From assembly GCA_950295325.1 (NCBI GenBank), contig OX485808.1, positions 11,846,501-11,910,500 on the forward strand: a stretch of DNA of 64,000 nt, given 5' to 3'. The translations under genes and the position numbers were made by a program. This DNA is from Polytrichum commune. Lineage: Eukaryota; Streptophyta; Polytrichopsida; Polytrichales; Polytrichaceae. The notes below the pieces were generated by a model that saw only the letters and a program-made list of their open reading frames with translations, was not told the DNA's origin and ran no database searches. Numbering within the stretch: the first letter of the stretch is position 1; each line of letters begins with the position of its first letter. Positions 1 through 9,427 of this stretch are shown here, piece after piece.

Positions 1-634
1 CACACCATGAATATTTTTTGTCGATTTTACATATTTCGCAAAGTCATTTGCAGTGACAAACTTGTTGAAGCAAGTTGGAGAAATATGATGACTCCATTCT
101 TGAATGCCCAAAAATCTTTCTAAGACTGGATCTAAAATTATTGCCAAAATGGGATTCTCTTTATTTTTATGAACAACCTCTAAAGAGTTCAAGGTTTTCC
201 AAGCCTTCGTTGCTTCTTTGAACAAATTTTTCTCTTGTTGATTTAGTTATTTTTGTTTCCTTGTCATTTCATCGCTCACGACAAGAGTATTATATTTCTT
301 ATAATTATGAATTCGTGATTTACTAATGATTTTTTTGGGGACGTCCAGAAGTATCCCAAGCTACATGTAAGTTATGCAAAAGCATATGCTTACGAAAATG
401 ATTTTTTTCCCCATACCCATTATATTTGCACGTATCAACCAAACACAAAAACTTGTTATCTTTTATTGAAAATGTCCAATATTTATTCTTGACTGCAAGT
501 GAAAGGTTGTTGGAATTCTCCACTAGGTTGGCAGGAGTAGATGAAGCCATCTGAAAACTCCCAAAAACAACATTAGAATGAAACACAAACATACAAATGA
601 ATTTTGTATGATTGAAATTATCTATTATGATCAC
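1..634 (-). pseudogene. Broken zinc-finger / AT-hook ORF, 3' end beyond window edge
   Basis: The intact first part encodes about 94 residues after an in-frame Met (MASSTPANL). It contains a BED-like or C2H2-like pattern: an aromatic WTF start, Cys-x4-Cys, then two spaced His residues in HFRKHMLLHN. This is followed by the AT-hook core GRP. Directly at that GRP a run of seven A's throws the frame into a stop (about position 323-340). One base over, coding-like sequence resumes with a basic stretch, meets one TAA, and then runs open to the window edge with a plausible protein (LFKEATKAWKTL, then ILDPVLERFLG). BED-type fingers are common at the N-terminus of hAT transposases and their domesticated relatives, so a transposon-derived gene is likely. 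No catalytic domain lies in the window. Two lesions suggest a pseudogene; an unrecognised intron at the A-run is an alternative. Confidence 0.45.
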
Positions 635-664
635 TTTTATAATTATTTAAAATTTCTGCTATAC

Positions 665-833
665 ATGTTATACGTGACATGAAATGAAAAAATGTGACAT
701 TAATCTTACCACTATAGTTTGATATTTAATGTTATACGTAACACGATCCTAAAAAACTTGATACCAATCTTATCATGATATTCTGATTTTAGATGCAATA
801 CGTGACAATATTTAGAAAAAACTTGAAATGAAA
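665..833. repeat. Degenerate 63-65 bp tandem repeat, about 2.5 copies
   Basis: Three successive blocks begin with variants of ATGTTATACGTGACA and carry CTTAC/TCATCA-type centres. They are strongly diverged from each other. No coding potential is seen between the zinc-finger relic and the retrotransposon. Confidence 0.4.
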
Positions 834-1102
834 AGGAGATAGTGCTCTGCTAGGATAAAACTGCTGAATGCTGCATATCTTACTTATGTTCTTACATTTC
901 AAGTATTTAGAATGTTCCACTCACATTTATTTTCTAAGAACCTTCAAAGCAAATGTTGGATCGAATTGTCTCTCATACAGTTGAAACTTACTAAGATGAC
1001 ACAGAGAAGCACTAATACCACCAACATGAGCTAATTAATCAAACTACCACATTCAAAATATTGACAGTGGGATAGACAAGATGTCATTGCATCACTCAAT
1101 TG

Positions 1103-1655
1103 TATTGAACGACTTCTACATTAAGATGCATATTACTCACACAAAAGGTTTTAACACATTCTAAGACTTGAACTTAGATTAGAAACACATCAAGGAGCTT
1201 AACCAAGCATCAAACAATATTGTGAAGTAAGTTCCCTCTTTACTTCATTGTGTACCGCAAGGCTGCGGTATCACATACACAACAAAAACCTACATAGGCA
1301 ACACCTTAGCACATGCTCCTAGGCAAGAGCTCAAGACACACACACACACAACTACTTGCATACCCGTGCATACATAACGGGAGCAAAGGAGAGAGATGAA
1401 GTCATAACTAAAGGAGGGAAAGTAACCACCGTAATCCTTCTTGGCATGGGAAGGCTGACAATACTAAAGGAGGGAAGGTAACCACCATAATCCTTCTTGG
1501 CATAGGAAGGCTAATGGAGGTGAACCTTCTTGGCATGGGAGGGCTAATGACAAATGTACTTGGCACGGGAAGACTAAGGGTGAGATGGCGAGCTAATATC
1601 CTAATTGGCAAGTTCTAGTCAACAAAGTGGTGACCTGGACAAAACCTAAACAATA
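1103..1655 (-). repeat. 3' LTR of the copia element
   Basis: 553 bp, matching the right-hand repeat at 552 positions. It contains its own short internal repetition: the block GGAGGGAA(A/G)GTAACCACC...CCTTCTTGGCATGGGAAGGCT recurs three to four times in variant form (about 1413-1585). There is also a (CA)n tract near 1336. Internal LTR repeats often hold transcription-factor sites; that role is inference. Confidence 0.95.
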
Positions 1656-1666
1656 CTCCCACTCCA
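1656..1666 (-). other. Polypurine tract of the copia element
   Basis: On the minus strand the bases directly before the 3' LTR read TGGAGTGGGAG, purine-rich and touching the LTR. This is the expected position of the plus-strand DNA primer. Confidence 0.7.
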
Positions 1667-1714
1667 GGTGCACTGTGCTGACTAGAACTTAGAACAACTT
1701 CTCCCACTAGGTCT

Positions 1715-4700
1715 TTAGGACAGTGTAGATGGAGTGTGGTTGTCGTCATGAAGTCCGATGAGGTTGCGAAGGCGTTCAAAGCGATCGCAAGGAAGCGCCT
1801 TCGTCAGAATATCCGCAAGTTGGTCGTCTGTAGAGACATAGGTGATGGAGATGTGACCATCCGTCTCAGCGTCTCGAATCTTGTGATATTTAATATCAAT
1901 GTGTTTGGTCTTCTGGTGAAAAATTGGATTCTTCACCAATCGCACCGCAGATTGATTGTCACAATACAAGGTAGTAGGTGAGAGTTGAGGTGAGCGTACA
2001 CTGTGAAGAAGTCGCCGAAGCCATAAGAGTTCCTGGGTTGCCAAGCAAGCAGCTACATACTCAGATTCGGTGGTGCTAACTGCTGTGCATGTTTGTTTGC
2101 GGCTCCCCCAAGCCACAGGGCCGTTGTTTAACATAAGAATGAATCCGGAGCGAGACTTTCGATCATTCACATCTGATGCGTAGTCTGCATCGCAATATGC
2201 AGTTAGTCGATGTGGATGTGAAGTCGGACCGTAAGTAATCCGGTGATTCAGGGTCCCTTTGATGTAGCGGAGAATGCGCTTCACAGCTGAGACGTGAGCT
2301 GCAGTAGGGTGACTGTTGAACCTCGAGGCATTACTGGTGGCATAAGTAATGTCAAAGCGGGTTACAACAGATGCGAATTGAAGACTACCAATACATTCCC
2401 GGTATGGGAAGAGAGGGATTGGTTCATCAGATTTGGCAAAAGTTAGTTGACCTGCACTGTTTGGGTCGGCAGGAACGGTGACTGGATGGCAGTTGTCGTG
2501 AGAGAATTTCTTGAGGAGTCTCTCAAGATATCGGCGCTGATCGAGGTGGATAAGCTTGCGGTCCTGATCGCGAGTGATGTGAATGCCAACATAAACCTCA
2601 GCCAATCCTGTAGTGATTTCGAAAGCTCCCTGCATGTGGTTTAGAATATCGACAATACTGTTGTGAAGAGGGCTACATATGATGCCGTCATCTACCCATA
2701 TGCAAAGTATGAGTTTTGGATCTGTTTTGTTGACATAAACACAGCAATCGGCATCTGACACAATGAGATCGTATGCTTGGAGGAAATAATCAAATTTCCG
2801 ATTCCAAACTCGTGTTGACTGTTTCAAGCCATACAATGATTTTCGCAGCAAACATGCCATCTTCTGGTGAGCTTGAACGAACCTCGTATGATAAGAGGGG
2901 GTTTGGAACCCAAGGGGCTCTTCCATGTAAATCTCTGCATCGACATCCCCGTTCAAGAATGTTGTTCGTACATCAAAATGAGTGATGTTGAGATCTTCAG
3001 CTGCAGCTATGGAGAGTATAGTTCGAATAGAGTCGAACTTTGCAACAGGACTAAAAGTCTCTTGGTAGTCGATGCCTTGTTTCTGAGTAAAGCCCTTCGC
3101 AACAAGACGTGCTTTGAACCGACTAACGGAACCATCAGCTGCGAGCTTTAATTTGTAAACCCATTTATTCTTGATGGTTTTACGGCCATGAGGAAGTTCA
3201 ACTAAACTCCATGTGTCATTGACAAGAAGACTCTCGTATTCTTCGTGCATGGCTGCTATCCACTGTTCTTTCTCTGGTGAAGCCATGGCCTCCTCATAGG
3301 TCTCAGGTTCGACAGGGAGGTCATCAAACATGGCAGTGCATGCATAAGAATTGCGATTAGCTGGATAAATCCACTCACCATAGCGCATGGTGGGATTCCG
3401 CATTCGAGGAGGTAATGAATTGTCTGAAGAAACAAGTGTTGGAGCAGGTGCTCCCATCGGTTCGACTGCTTCTTGGGCTTCAACAGGAACTTGAATGTCC
3501 ATGTGCTCGTCGGTAGATCGCTGGTCTCCATGGTCAGAAACGCTAGTTGCAAGGCTGTGAGCAATTGGACTGCTATCAATTTCATGTTGAGATAGAGTTT
3601 CCGATGGTCTCGGGATGATGATTGCTCCCACTGGTCCTAGATTCACTGCTGGAGTTGGAGGAATAGAAAGGAGAGCAGTGGAGCCAACACGAACTGTGTC
3701 TCCATCAACAGAAAGCCATGATGGAGGTTCTTGAGATGCTGCAACAATTTGGTCTGGAGGGAGCTCATGGAAGATTACGTCTCTGCTTTCCACAATGCGC
3801 TGAGAAGCAGGGATCCATACTCGGTAGGCCTTGCTTGTAACGGAGTAACCCATGAACACACCTTTCTGGCTTTTGGCGGAAAGTTTGGTGCGAAGCTCTT
3901 TCGGGATGTGCACATAAGCATCAGATCCGAAAATATGAAGGTGAGAGACAGAGGGTTTCGACTTATACCAAACTTCATAAGGAGTTTTCCTAGTAAGAGT
4001 TCTTGTGGCTGTGCGATTTAATGTGTAAACCGCAGTGTGGACTGCCTCGGCCCAGAAGCGCAGGTGGACGTTTGCTGAGTATATCATACTCCGGACCGCT
4101 TCCATGATGGTCCTGTTCTCCCTCTCAGCAACACCATTCTGCTCAGGAGTGTAAACAGTTGTGAGTTCTTGCTTAATATTCTGATCATGTAGAAATTTGA
4201 CAAACTCATGATTTGTGAACTCCTTGCCCCGATCACTGCGAAGAATCTCGATGGAAAAACCAGTTTCCCTCTTGAGGCGAGCATGATAGCGTTTGAATGC
4301 TGCGAGGGTTTCTGTCTTAGCCTTTAGGCACTCAATGACTCTGAAACCCGAGCAATCGTCCTTAAAGAGTGCAATGTAGAGTGCGCCTCCCACCGATGGG
4401 GTACTTAGAGGACCACACAAATCGGTGTGGACTAGAGCTCCTGGTTGAGCAGATCGCTCACGTGTCGTGTTGACAGGAAAAGGAGTGCGATGTTGCTTTC
4501 CATAAGCACATCCTGGGCAGAACGTTTTGTCTTTATTGGTGATCGAGAGTCCATCAACAAGTTCTTGAGCAGCCATCATTTGTATGGTTCCGTGGTTAGC
4601 ATGGGATAGCCTCCGGTGCCAAATTTCAAGTGATTGTTGTCCTTCTGTGATGGAAGGAGTATGAATGGAATGGGCAGCCAATGCCCTGCTAGCTTCAGGT

Positions 4701-5995
4701 AATGGAGCAATGGCTTCAAATAGAAGCCTGTACATGCGGTTATGCACAACTCCGCGCATTACGATCTCCCCATTATCAAGAAGATGACACCCATTCGCCA
4801 TGTGAAGCGTAAAGATTGATTTTTGCGCAACAACATAGGAGGAGAACAAGTTCCTCCCAAGATTAGGAACGTGGATTACGTTTTGCAATACCCCACAAGT
4901 GTGACCACGTTCAATCTTGATCTTGATGTTGATATCACCACTTCCAATAGCAAGTAACATAGATCCTCCAATCCCTTCCACAAAGCGACGCTCGTGAGAA
5001 ATATCTTTGTAGGTAGAAAAGAATGACCGATTATCCGTCATGTGATCAGTACATCCACTGTCAACGTACCAGTGTGTTGTGTCCGAAACTTCACGTGGAG
5101 CATCTGCCATGAATGCCCGGAGTCCTCCAGGGCGAGGTGGGCGGGATGAGTCTCTGTCATGATGATGTTGAGACTCGTGATGCTTGCGTTGATCTTCTTC
5201 GGAGGCGTCACACTCCCGTCCCCAATGACCAAGGCGACCGCATCTCCAACAAACAGTTCGCCTCTTTCGATCGTTGATCTCTTTCCTGCGTGCATGCCGT
5301 TGCTCCGGAGTGTACTCAGAAAAGTTGTTGAGTTTCTTGCCCTTAGCAGAGGCAAGATAAGCTGATGAGGTGGGAATGTTGGATTCAACACGAACCTTAT
5401 GTAAAGATTCAGTGTGGAGAAGCTGAATGGTGAGGTTCTCCAGAGTTTTCGAAGCACTGGGTTGCATTCTCCATGCAGGAAGAAGGCTATCAAAACTGTC
5501 AGGAAGTGAACACAAAATTTTTGAGATGACTGCATCATCGTTGAAAGTAGTATCACCACGGGCAGCTAGCTGAGAGATAATGACTTCAAGTTTTCCTAAG
5601 AAATCGGCGATTGTCTCCTCAGAGGTCATGGAACACTTGTAGAATTCTGCTTGAAGAGAATGGACATTCTCATAAGCATTTTGCTCATGGATGAGCTTCA
5701 GTTTGTCCCATATTTGTTTAGACGTCACACAACTCATAACATGTTTGAGCATGCTTTCGTCAATGGTCTGACACAACAAACTAATGGCTTGATTGTCACG
5801 CCTTCGCCAATCAGCTTTAACTGCAGCATCAACACTATCAGGGGGTTTGGGTTCAGACCCATCAGCAATGCTCATCAAATCTTTTCCAAGAAAGATGGCA
5901 CGCATTTGAAATTTCCATAGGTGGAAATTTGACCCCTTCATTTTTGTGATGCTACCGAGATCACGATTGGTATCGGACATAGTGATGGAGTACAC
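1715..5995 (-). CDS. Gag-Pol polyprotein, Ty1/copia, 1426 aa, intact
   Basis: Single ORF encoding the whole replication machinery. Visible in order: Gag with a UBN2/retrotran-gag-like helical region (about 15-200); CCHC knuckle C249-C252-H257-C262; aspartic protease DSG at 312-314; integrase zinc ligands H460, H465 or a neighbouring His, C493 and C496; integrase triad D525, D588, E624 with D-35-E spacing; reverse transcriptase from about 905 with FDVRTTFLNG at 1007 and the active site as WVDD at 1100-1103 (YVDD in most copia elements); RNase H acids D1269, E1310 and D1346; the closing motif ADILTKAL at 1394. The likely true start is the second Met (MSDTN, residue 6), about 80 bases after the primer site. 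No stop or frameshift is present. Variants FDVRTTFLNG and YGLKQSTRVW replace the commoner KTAFLNG and LKQAPRAW; whether activity is affected is unknown. Confidence 0.95.
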   Translation of the reverse strand: MYSITMSDTNRDLGSITKMKGSNFHLWKFQMRAIFLGKDLMSIADGSEPKPPDSVDAAVKADWRRRDNQAISLLCQTIDESMLKHVMSCVTSKQIWDKLKLIHEQNAYENVHSLQAEFYKCSMTSEETIADFLGKLEVIISQLAARGDTTFNDDAVISKILCSLPDSFDSLLPAWRMQPSASKTLENLTIQLLHTESLHKVRVESNIPTSSAYLASAKGKKLNNFSEYTPEQRHARRKEINDRKRRTVCWRCGRLGHWGRECDASEEDQRKHHESQHHHDRDSSRPPRPGGLRAFMADAPREVSDTTHWYVDSGCTDHMTDNRSFFSTYKDISHERRFVEGIGGSMLLAIGSGDINIKIKIERGHTCGVLQNVIHVPNLGRNLFSSYVVAQKSIFTLHMANGCHLLDNGEIVMRGVVHNRMYRLLFEAIAPLPEASRALAAHSIHTPSITEGQQSLEIWHRRLSHANHGTIQMMAAQELVDGLSITNKDKTFCPGCAYGKQHRTPFPVNTTRERSAQPGALVHTDLCGPLSTPSVGGALYIALFKDDCSGFRVIECLKAKTETLAAFKRYHARLKRETGFSIEILRSDRGKEFTNHEFVKFLHDQNIKQELTTVYTPEQNGVAERENRTIMEAVRSMIYSANVHLRFWAEAVHTAVYTLNRTATRTLTRKTPYEVWYKSKPSVSHLHIFGSDAYVHIPKELRTKLSAKSQKGVFMGYSVTSKAYRVWIPASQRIVESRDVIFHELPPDQIVAASQEPPSWLSVDGDTVRVGSTALLSIPPTPAVNLGPVGAIIIPRPSETLSQHEIDSSPIAHSLATSVSDHGDQRSTDEHMDIQVPVEAQEAVEPMGAPAPTLVSSDNSLPPRMRNPTMRYGEWIYPANRNSYACTAMFDDLPVEPETYEEAMASPEKEQWIAAMHEEYESLLVNDTWSLVELPHGRKTIKNKWVYKLKLAADGSVSRFKARLVAKGFTQKQGIDYQETFSPVAKFDSIRTILSIAAAEDLNITHFDVRTTFLNGDVDAEIYMEEPLGFQTPSYHTRFVQAHQKMACLLRKSLYGLKQSTRVWNRKFDYFLQAYDLIVSDADCCVYVNKTDPKLILCIWVDDGIICSPLHNSIVDILNHMQGAFEITTGLAEVYVGIHITRDQDRKLIHLDQRRYLERLLKKFSHDNCHPVTVPADPNSAGQLTFAKSDEPIPLFPYRECIGSLQFASVVTRFDITYATSNASRFNSHPTAAHVSAVKRILRYIKGTLNHRITYGPTSHPHRLTAYCDADYASDVNDRKSRSGFILMLNNGPVAWGSRKQTCTAVSTTESEYVAACLATQELLWLRRLLHSVRSPQLSPTTLYCDNQSAVRLVKNPIFHQKTKHIDIKYHKIRDAETDGHISITYVSTDDQLADILTKALPCDRFERLRNLIGLHDDNHTPSTLS

Positions 5996-6049
5996 GTGGA
6001 CAATGGATAAGAAACAGATTAAAATACGCAGCTTAAATGGAGGTAGAAA

Positions 6050-6061
6050 GGGCCCATAACC
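6050..6061 (-). other. Primer-binding site, complementary to initiator tRNA-Met anticodon region
   Basis: On the minus strand, GGTTATGGGCCC follows the 5' LTR with no spacer. It is the complement of GGGCCCAUAACC, the anticodon stem-loop segment (with the CAU anticodon) of eukaryotic initiator tRNA-Met. It does not match the tRNA 3' end that most plant copia elements use (TGGTATCAGAGC). Drosophila copia is primed this way by a cleaved half-tRNA. The match seen here is 12 of 12 and stops there. Confidence 0.8.
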
Positions 6062-6614
6062 TATTGAACGACTTCTACATTAAGATGCATATTACTCACA
6101 CAAAAGGTTTTAACACATTCTAAGACTTGAACTTAGATTAGAAACACATCAAGGAGCTTAACCAAGCATCAAACAATATTGTGAAGTAAGTTCCCTCTTT
6201 ACTTCATTGTGTACCGCAAGGCTGCGGTATCACATACACAACAAAAACCTACATAGGCAACACCTTAGCACATGCTCCTAGGCAAGAGCTCAAGACACAC
6301 ACACACACAACTACTTGCATACCCGTGCATACATAACGGGAGCAAAGGAGAGAGATGAAGTCATAACTAAAGGAGGGAAAGTAACCACCGTAATCCTTCT
6401 TGGCATGGGAAGGCTGACAATACTAAAGGAGGGAAGGTAACCACCATAATCCTTCTTGGCATAGGAAGGCTAATGGAGGTGAACCTTCTTGGCATGGGAG
6501 GGCTAATGACAAATGTACTTGGCATGGGAAGACTAAGGGTGAGATGGCGAGCTAATATCCTAATTGGCAAGTTCTAGTCAACAAAGTGGTGACCTGGACA
6601 AAACCTAAACAATA
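6062..6614 (-). repeat. 5' LTR of the copia element
   Basis: 553 bp, ends TATTG...CAATA. It is the source of the genomic transcript in the minus direction. The right-hand copy of the AATTG duplication follows it directly. Confidence 0.95.
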
Positions 6615-6619
6615 AATTG

Positions 6620-7168
6620 TTTGAAAATTGGGAAGGGTCATGTGTGCAAACCTCTGCCATTGGATTTCTTGGGAAGGCTCTTGGGTTCCTCTTCTTCCAC
6701 CGTAACAACAACGAACGAGTCTGGGAGCTTTCCAGTTCTCCTAAATTCAAGTGCATGTGCATTCAATGGCAATGAGGAATTCAAACTCGGACGTAGGTTA
6801 ACTATTTCCTACAAATCAATTTAATGAGGAGGAATTCAAACTCATGCATCGCAAGCCTATGTAAATGCAGGGATGACCAGCATTGCCTATTAATCCTCAG
6901 TGTTGATCCTCTATCCTGCACTTTGAGATTGTAGATCATCATACTAAGGACTCTTCACTGGGGTCCAAAAAAGACCAACATACTAACTCTTCTAAAAAAT
7001 AAACTTGTATCATCCTGTAAATTGGGTTGATAAGAGCTTAATGCCTTCAAACATGTCATTTTGAGGCAAGTCAACAACAGTTAATTAGAAGCCCTGGAAA
7101 TTGCAGTGTCAAAATTTAGTGACAACAGTAACTAACAACATGTATCATGCATTTCCTTTGAGGCTTAC
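6620..7168. other. No gene recognised
   Basis: Short ORFs on both strands show no family resemblance. This is where a next exon of the NHX-type gene would be expected on the minus strand, and I do not see one. Confidence 0.5.
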
Positions 7169-7287
7169 CCAACATTCAATATGATAGGAGGCAGTAGATA
7201 TATAAAGAAAAGCTCTTCGTTGAATTGGAGAACATGTGAGTTTGCTCCCTTGCTAGTGACCAACACAACAATCCCTGTACAAAAGCC
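7169..7287 (-). pseudogene. Isolated exon of an NHX-type Na+/H+ exchanger
   Basis: A 119-bp minus-strand exon bounded by a good acceptor (TTGTGCAG) and donor (GTAAGC). It encodes a segment ending NEELFFIYLLPPIILNVG. Vacuolar NHX1-4 antiporters of plants carry almost the same run (FSEDLFFIYLLPPIIFNAG). LLPPII is part of the conserved amiloride-binding transmembrane segment, and the residues before it match the GTG-x-SKG-x-SH loop. NHX proteins exchange Na+ or K+ for H+ across the tonoplast. I found no exon for the N-terminal helices upstream, and none for the following pore helices before the retrotransposon. So this is most likely a detached relic or captured exon. A gene with very long introns running through the retrotransposon is the alternative. 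Confidence 0.55.
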
Positions 7288-7597
7288 CTGCACAATTGAT
7301 CCAGAATCAATCACATCGGTACATTTTGAACCTCTAAATTCACACATTATGTCACGTTGATTCAACTGCAACAAACTAAACAGAGAATCCATGCTTACTG
7401 AACATAGAGTTGCAATATTAATCTTTTGGTTCTGTCTAAAATTAGATGCGAGACCTGAAAGGTTGAGTTGCAAGCTGAGTCACTGTTGAATGAATCGCTT
7501 AGCTAAATTTATTAGCACTGTAAAGATGTATATCCCGAAGGGTATGTATCAACGCTAACTCAACATTAAACGTTGGTTACTTACTTTTTGACTCGTA
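7288..7597. other. No gene recognised
   Basis: AT-rich spacer upstream of the NHX-like exon. The minus-strand frame stays open for about 60 codons before the splice acceptor but shows no NHX homology there. Confidence 0.5.
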
Positions 7598-8870
7598 CTA
7601 CTTTTAGGTTCCCATTACTAGCCCAAAAGACAAGGCAACCTTCCCGCTGCAGATCCCAGATCGAAGCCGGAATCACTAACCCAAACTGCCAGACCTCATG
7701 GAAAGGAAACAGGACAGCCTCAAGAGGTAGAAATGGGCAGCCAAAGTTCTCAGGAATCTGCTGATGGGCGCTTTATGTTGAACACACTACTTTAGGTTTC
7801 CATCACTAGCGCAAAAGACAGGTCAGTCTTCCTGTTTCAGAATCCCAGATTGAAGACCAATTTCGTTCCCAAAATTATAACCCAAAATGCCAAGACCTCA
7901 TGGACACGAAAGAGGAGAGCTTCAAAATATAGAAATGGGCACCAAATCTCTCAGGAATCTGCTGATGGACGCCTTATGTTGAACACACTACTTTTAGGTT
8001 CCCAGTACTAACCCAAAATACAGGGCAGTCTCCCTGCTTCAGGACTCCAGATAAAAGACTTGAGCTTCCTAGAATCACTACCCAACATGCCAAAATACCG
8101 TGGACAGGAAATAGGATAGCCTCAAAAGGTAGAAATGGGCAGACATATTTTTCAGGAATCAGCTGTTGGGCGTGATATGTTAAACATACTACTCTAGGCT
8201 CCCATTACTGGAATTTCTGTGACATCGGCTGTTAGAAGTGCTATGTTGAACATATTACTCTTTAGGTTCCCATTACTAGCCCAAGAGAAAGGGCAGTCTA
8301 CCTGCTTCAGAGTTCCACATTGACGCACACTTTAGCTCCACGGAATCGCTATCTCAAAATGCCAAGACCTCATGGACAGGAAACAGGACAGCCTCAAAAG
8401 GTAGAGATGGGCAGCCAAATTTCTCCGTAATCTGACTAGTTATAATGCTAAGACCTCATGGATAGGAAACAGGACAGCCTCAAAAGTAGAAATGAGCACT
8501 GAGTTTCTCAGGAATCTGCTGACGGATGCCTAATGTTGAATAAATTGCTGTTAAGTTCCCATTAGCAAGCCCAAAAACTTCCTCCTTCAGAATCCCAAAT
8601 TGAAGCACACTTGAGCTTCCAAGAATCACTACATACCCAAAATGCCAAGACCTCATGGATGTCATAGGAAACTTACACTGTAAACTTACTGCAATGTTTG
8701 GGTTGTGATTAATTCATTCACCCATATTTATCCCCAAATGCCAAGACCTCATGTACATGAAACCCTAAACCCTCAAAAAGCAGAATGAGCGCCAAATTTC
8801 TCAATAATCTGCTAATGGGCGCCTTACGATGAACACACTGCTTATCTATACAATTCCGGATGGATCCAGC
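7598..8870. repeat. Array of about seven degenerate ~200-bp tandem units
   Basis: Each full unit runs through the same landmarks: TAGGTTCCCATTACTAGCCC, then TGCTTCAGAATCCCAGATTGAAG, CCAAGACCTCATGGACAGG, ACAGCCTCAAAAGGTAG, and TCAGGAATCTGCTGATGGGC, closing on ATGTTGAACACACTACT. Units start near 7598, 7782, 7987, 8188 (truncated), 8251, 8440 (partial), 8546 and 8720 (partial). Divergence between units is substantial and several carry internal deletions, so the array is old. No open frame is conserved across units. Confidence 0.8.
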
Positions 8871-9427
8871 ACAATGCCTAGCAGCTCAAGGGAATCTGCT
8901 ACAACTCACCTGAACAACCACAAAAATCCTCAAAAGTGTTTCTTCACTTCCTCAACTTCACCTTCACAGCTTCGCCTTCATAGCTTCACCTTCGTACACT
9001 TGCACCATGAATTCTCCAAAGATTGACAACCCACAAACACAATCGTACTCACGAAGTTGATGCAAGTAAGCTTGCAAGTGTGGAAGAAGAACCCTAAACC
9101 CCAAACCCTTGATTCATGCATAGCTTATAGCTAATCTAATATGAGCTTTGGATGCCAACTCGTGTAGGTCCTATGTTGCCCATGCCATAAAGATAGGCTT
9201 TCTAAGGGGGGGCTTTCCCATAACGAAGGATGAACTTTTGAGTGTCATCTGCGAGGCCTTCATCCCCGAGGGTACGAGTGTAGTAGTTGGTTCACCCTAG
9301 CGCAGCATTTCAGACTGGTTTCCGCCTTCACCTGGAAGGTAAACTTTGCTGCGGTTTTGACAGCTTAAAGCTTGATAATCGCTGGTGCCTTGTCGTTGAA
9401 AAGGTATAGCCTGAGGGGAAAGTCAAC
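8871..9427. other. Spacer and probable upstream region of the glycosyltransferase-like gene
   Basis: Contains a short run of repeated CTTCACCTTC/AGCTTC motifs (about 8940-9005), CCTAAACCC motifs, and a stretch running up to the ATG at 9428. No coding exon is recognised. Confidence 0.4.

Larger units (their letters stand above)
1103..6614 (-). mobile_element. Complete Ty1/copia LTR retrotransposon (5512 bp), recent insertion
   Basis: Two 553-bp direct repeats bound a single gag-pol ORF. The element is flanked by a perfect 5-bp target duplication AATTG (1098-1102 and 6615-6619). The order protease, integrase, reverse transcriptase, RNase H identifies Ty1/copia (Pseudoviridae type) rather than gypsy. 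LTR ends are TATTG...CAATA, a 5-bp inverted pair, not the usual TG...CA. The LTRs differ at a single site (C at 1566, T at 6525), so insertion was very recent. The long ORF is undamaged, so the copy could be autonomous. No env-like ORF is present. It lies between the zinc-finger relic and the NHX exon. Confidence 0.97.

Noticed and set aside
1098-1107. LTR starting with TG at 1101 to give a canonical TG end
   Set aside because: The other LTR has CC at that place, and those bases form part of the AATTG target duplication; the common boundary is TATTG.
1736-5920. Several plus-strand ORFs of 60-96 codons between 1736 and 5920
   Set aside because: All are antisense shadows of the copia gag-pol frame; none has a domain.
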